The notes below the pieces were generated by a model that did not search any database, had not been told where the DNA came from, and worked only from the letters and a program-made list of their open reading frames with translations. Below are positions 22,532 to 23,275 of a stretch of 23,275 bases of DNA, piece after piece (position 1 is the first letter of the stretch; the number at the start of each line of letters is the position of its first letter). Origin of the DNA: Leuconostoc kimchii IMSNU 11154. Lineage in GTDB: Bacteria > Bacillota > Bacilli > Lactobacillales > Lactobacillaceae. Location of the stretch: assembly GCF_000092505.1 (NCBI RefSeq), contig NC_014132.1, forward strand, positions 1 to 23,275. Reading direction: 5' to 3'. A program made the position numbers and the translations under genes.

Positions 22532-22963
22532 ATGATTACAAAATTAAACAGTTTTTCAGACAGGGATTTAGAACAATTGGCACAGATTTGGTTGAATGGC
22601 AATTTACAAGCACATTCATTTATTCCCGCTCAGTATTGGAAAAATCAATTTGTGAACATTAAAAAAATGTTGCCTGAAGCAAATATTTTTTTGTATAGGA
22701 ATAATGAAATAATTATCGGTTTTTTAGGCAAATTAGATGGTTACATAGCTGGATTATTTGTTGACATGAACTACAGAAAGCAAGGTGTTGGTAGCCGATT
22801 AATTAATTACCTAAAACAAATAAACGACAAATTAACACTTTCAGTCTATGTAGATAATATTAATGCCGTTAATTTTTATGAGAATAAAGATTTTATCATA
22901 GACAGTGTAGGTATGGATACTGAGACTGATTCAAAAGAGTATCGTATGACTTGGGAAAAATAA
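22532..22963 (+). CDS. GNAT-family N-acetyltransferase
   Basis: A 143-residue acetyl-CoA-dependent transferase. The acetyl-CoA loop is RKQGVGSRLI (about 87-96), preceded by the strand IAGLFVDMNY and followed by LSVYVDNINAVNFYENKDF, the usual GNAT C-terminal pattern. The N-terminal AHSFIPAQYWK resembles the YjaB subgroup. AAGGGGG precedes ATG 22532. The substrate is unknown; 235 bases separate it from the sucrose operon and no terminator is needed to place it in its own unit. Confidence 0.85.
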   Translation: MITKLNSFSDRDLEQLAQIWLNGNLQAHSFIPAQYWKNQFVNIKKMLPEANIFLYRNNEIIIGFLGKLDGYIAGLFVDMNYRKQGVGSRLINYLKQINDKLTLSVYVDNINAVNFYENKDFIIDSVGMDTETDSKEYRMTWEK

Positions 22964-22981
22964 AAGGTAAAGACTTTTTTT

Positions 22982-23001
22982 ATAAAAGCTTTGCTTTTTA
23001 T
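22982..23001. terminator. Short hairpin between convergent genes
   Basis: ATAAAAGC (22982-22989) pairs with GCTTTTTAT (22993-23001), one bulge, three-base loop, with T-rich tails on both strands. It may act in both directions. Confidence 0.4.
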
Positions 23002-23150
23002 TTTGCAATAAATAATGCTAATGTAAGTGACAGAATAATTAGTACCAATATCGCTAAGACACTTTTGATGCCAAAAGCAATAGTTAGACTTATCAAAATA
23101 ATAAGTGGCAAATAAAAATAGTCCAATTTATTGACTTCTGAGCAATCCAT
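22998..23150 (-). CDS. Possible small membrane protein (50 residues)
   Basis: On the minus strand, ATG 23150 opens a frame that ends at 22998 (50 residues). After a short polar start (MDCSEVNKLDYF) it contains two hydrophobic stretches (LPLIILISLTIAF and VLAILVLIILSLTLALFIA) joined by GIKS, a credible two-helix membrane peptide. No ribosome binding site is visible, and a stop codon lies five codons upstream. It converges with the acetyltransferase gene. It could be a real small protein or a remnant of a larger one. Confidence 0.35.
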   Translation of the reverse strand: MDCSEVNKLDYFYLPLIILISLTIAFGIKSVLAILVLIILSLTLALFIAK

Positions 23151-23275
23151 ACCAGTGTAGATTTATTAAAATTGTTACCAAAAAAGCGCGTGTAGTTTGC
23201 TTACAGGGAATATTGGTCATAACTTAATACGATGAGAAATTATATTAGCATTCAAAATAAGTTGAGATACAGATA

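Overview
The window reads as a mobilizable plasmid (or a plasmid-derived accessory segment) from a lactic acid bacterium of the Lactobacillaceae. The evidence is low-to-moderate GC, strong AAGGAG-type ribosome binding sites, a pMV158-type MobV relaxase with its oriT, a Rep_3 (RepB) initiator with 22-bp iterons, an IS6-family element, an IS1216-type IS end, and a perfect CcpA-type cre site. No rRNA or tRNA gene and no CRISPR array was seen.

Layout. (1) 1-1765: mobilization module with a predicted oriT (nick near 287/288), the mobV relaxase and an intrinsic terminator. (2) 1870-8271: replication module (iterons, repB, a DUF536-type helper gene). It runs without a gap into a complete type III restriction-modification system (mod, res), and all four genes overlap end to start. 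(3) 8373-13548: a thiol-redox island. An ArsR-rhodanese regulator stands in its own unit. After it comes an operon of three different thioredoxin-like proteins, a decayed racemase, thioredoxin reductase, a FrnE/DsbA-type oxidoreductase, a 42-residue CGPDGC peptide, and a glutathione-reductase-like flavoprotein that lacks the usual C-terminal His-Glu pair. Regulator and operon share a 12-bp promoter motif. (4) 13550-14580: small tyrosine recombinase and insertion-sequence debris. (5) 14582-16070: secreted polysaccharide deacetylase on the minus strand, with a leader that looks like an attenuator. (6) 16080-18040: repeated motifs, an IS1216-type end, a cadD-type cadmium transporter and an IS6-family element. 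(7) 18041-22336: a sucrose-type operon (LacI repressor, LacY/CscB-type permease, GH32 hydrolase) with two repressor operators and a cre. (8) 22337-23275: a GNAT acetyltransferase and a possible small membrane protein.

How the parts fit. Mobilization and replication form the backbone. The restriction-modification system is tied to the replication operon and probably helps stabilise the plasmid. The cargo looks adaptive: thiol or persulfide stress, cadmium resistance and sucrose use. The best candidate for an undescribed system is the redox island: a rhodanese-fused repressor with no cysteine in its DNA-binding half controls a full electron relay that includes an unusual small dicysteine peptide and an atypical flavin disulfide reductase.
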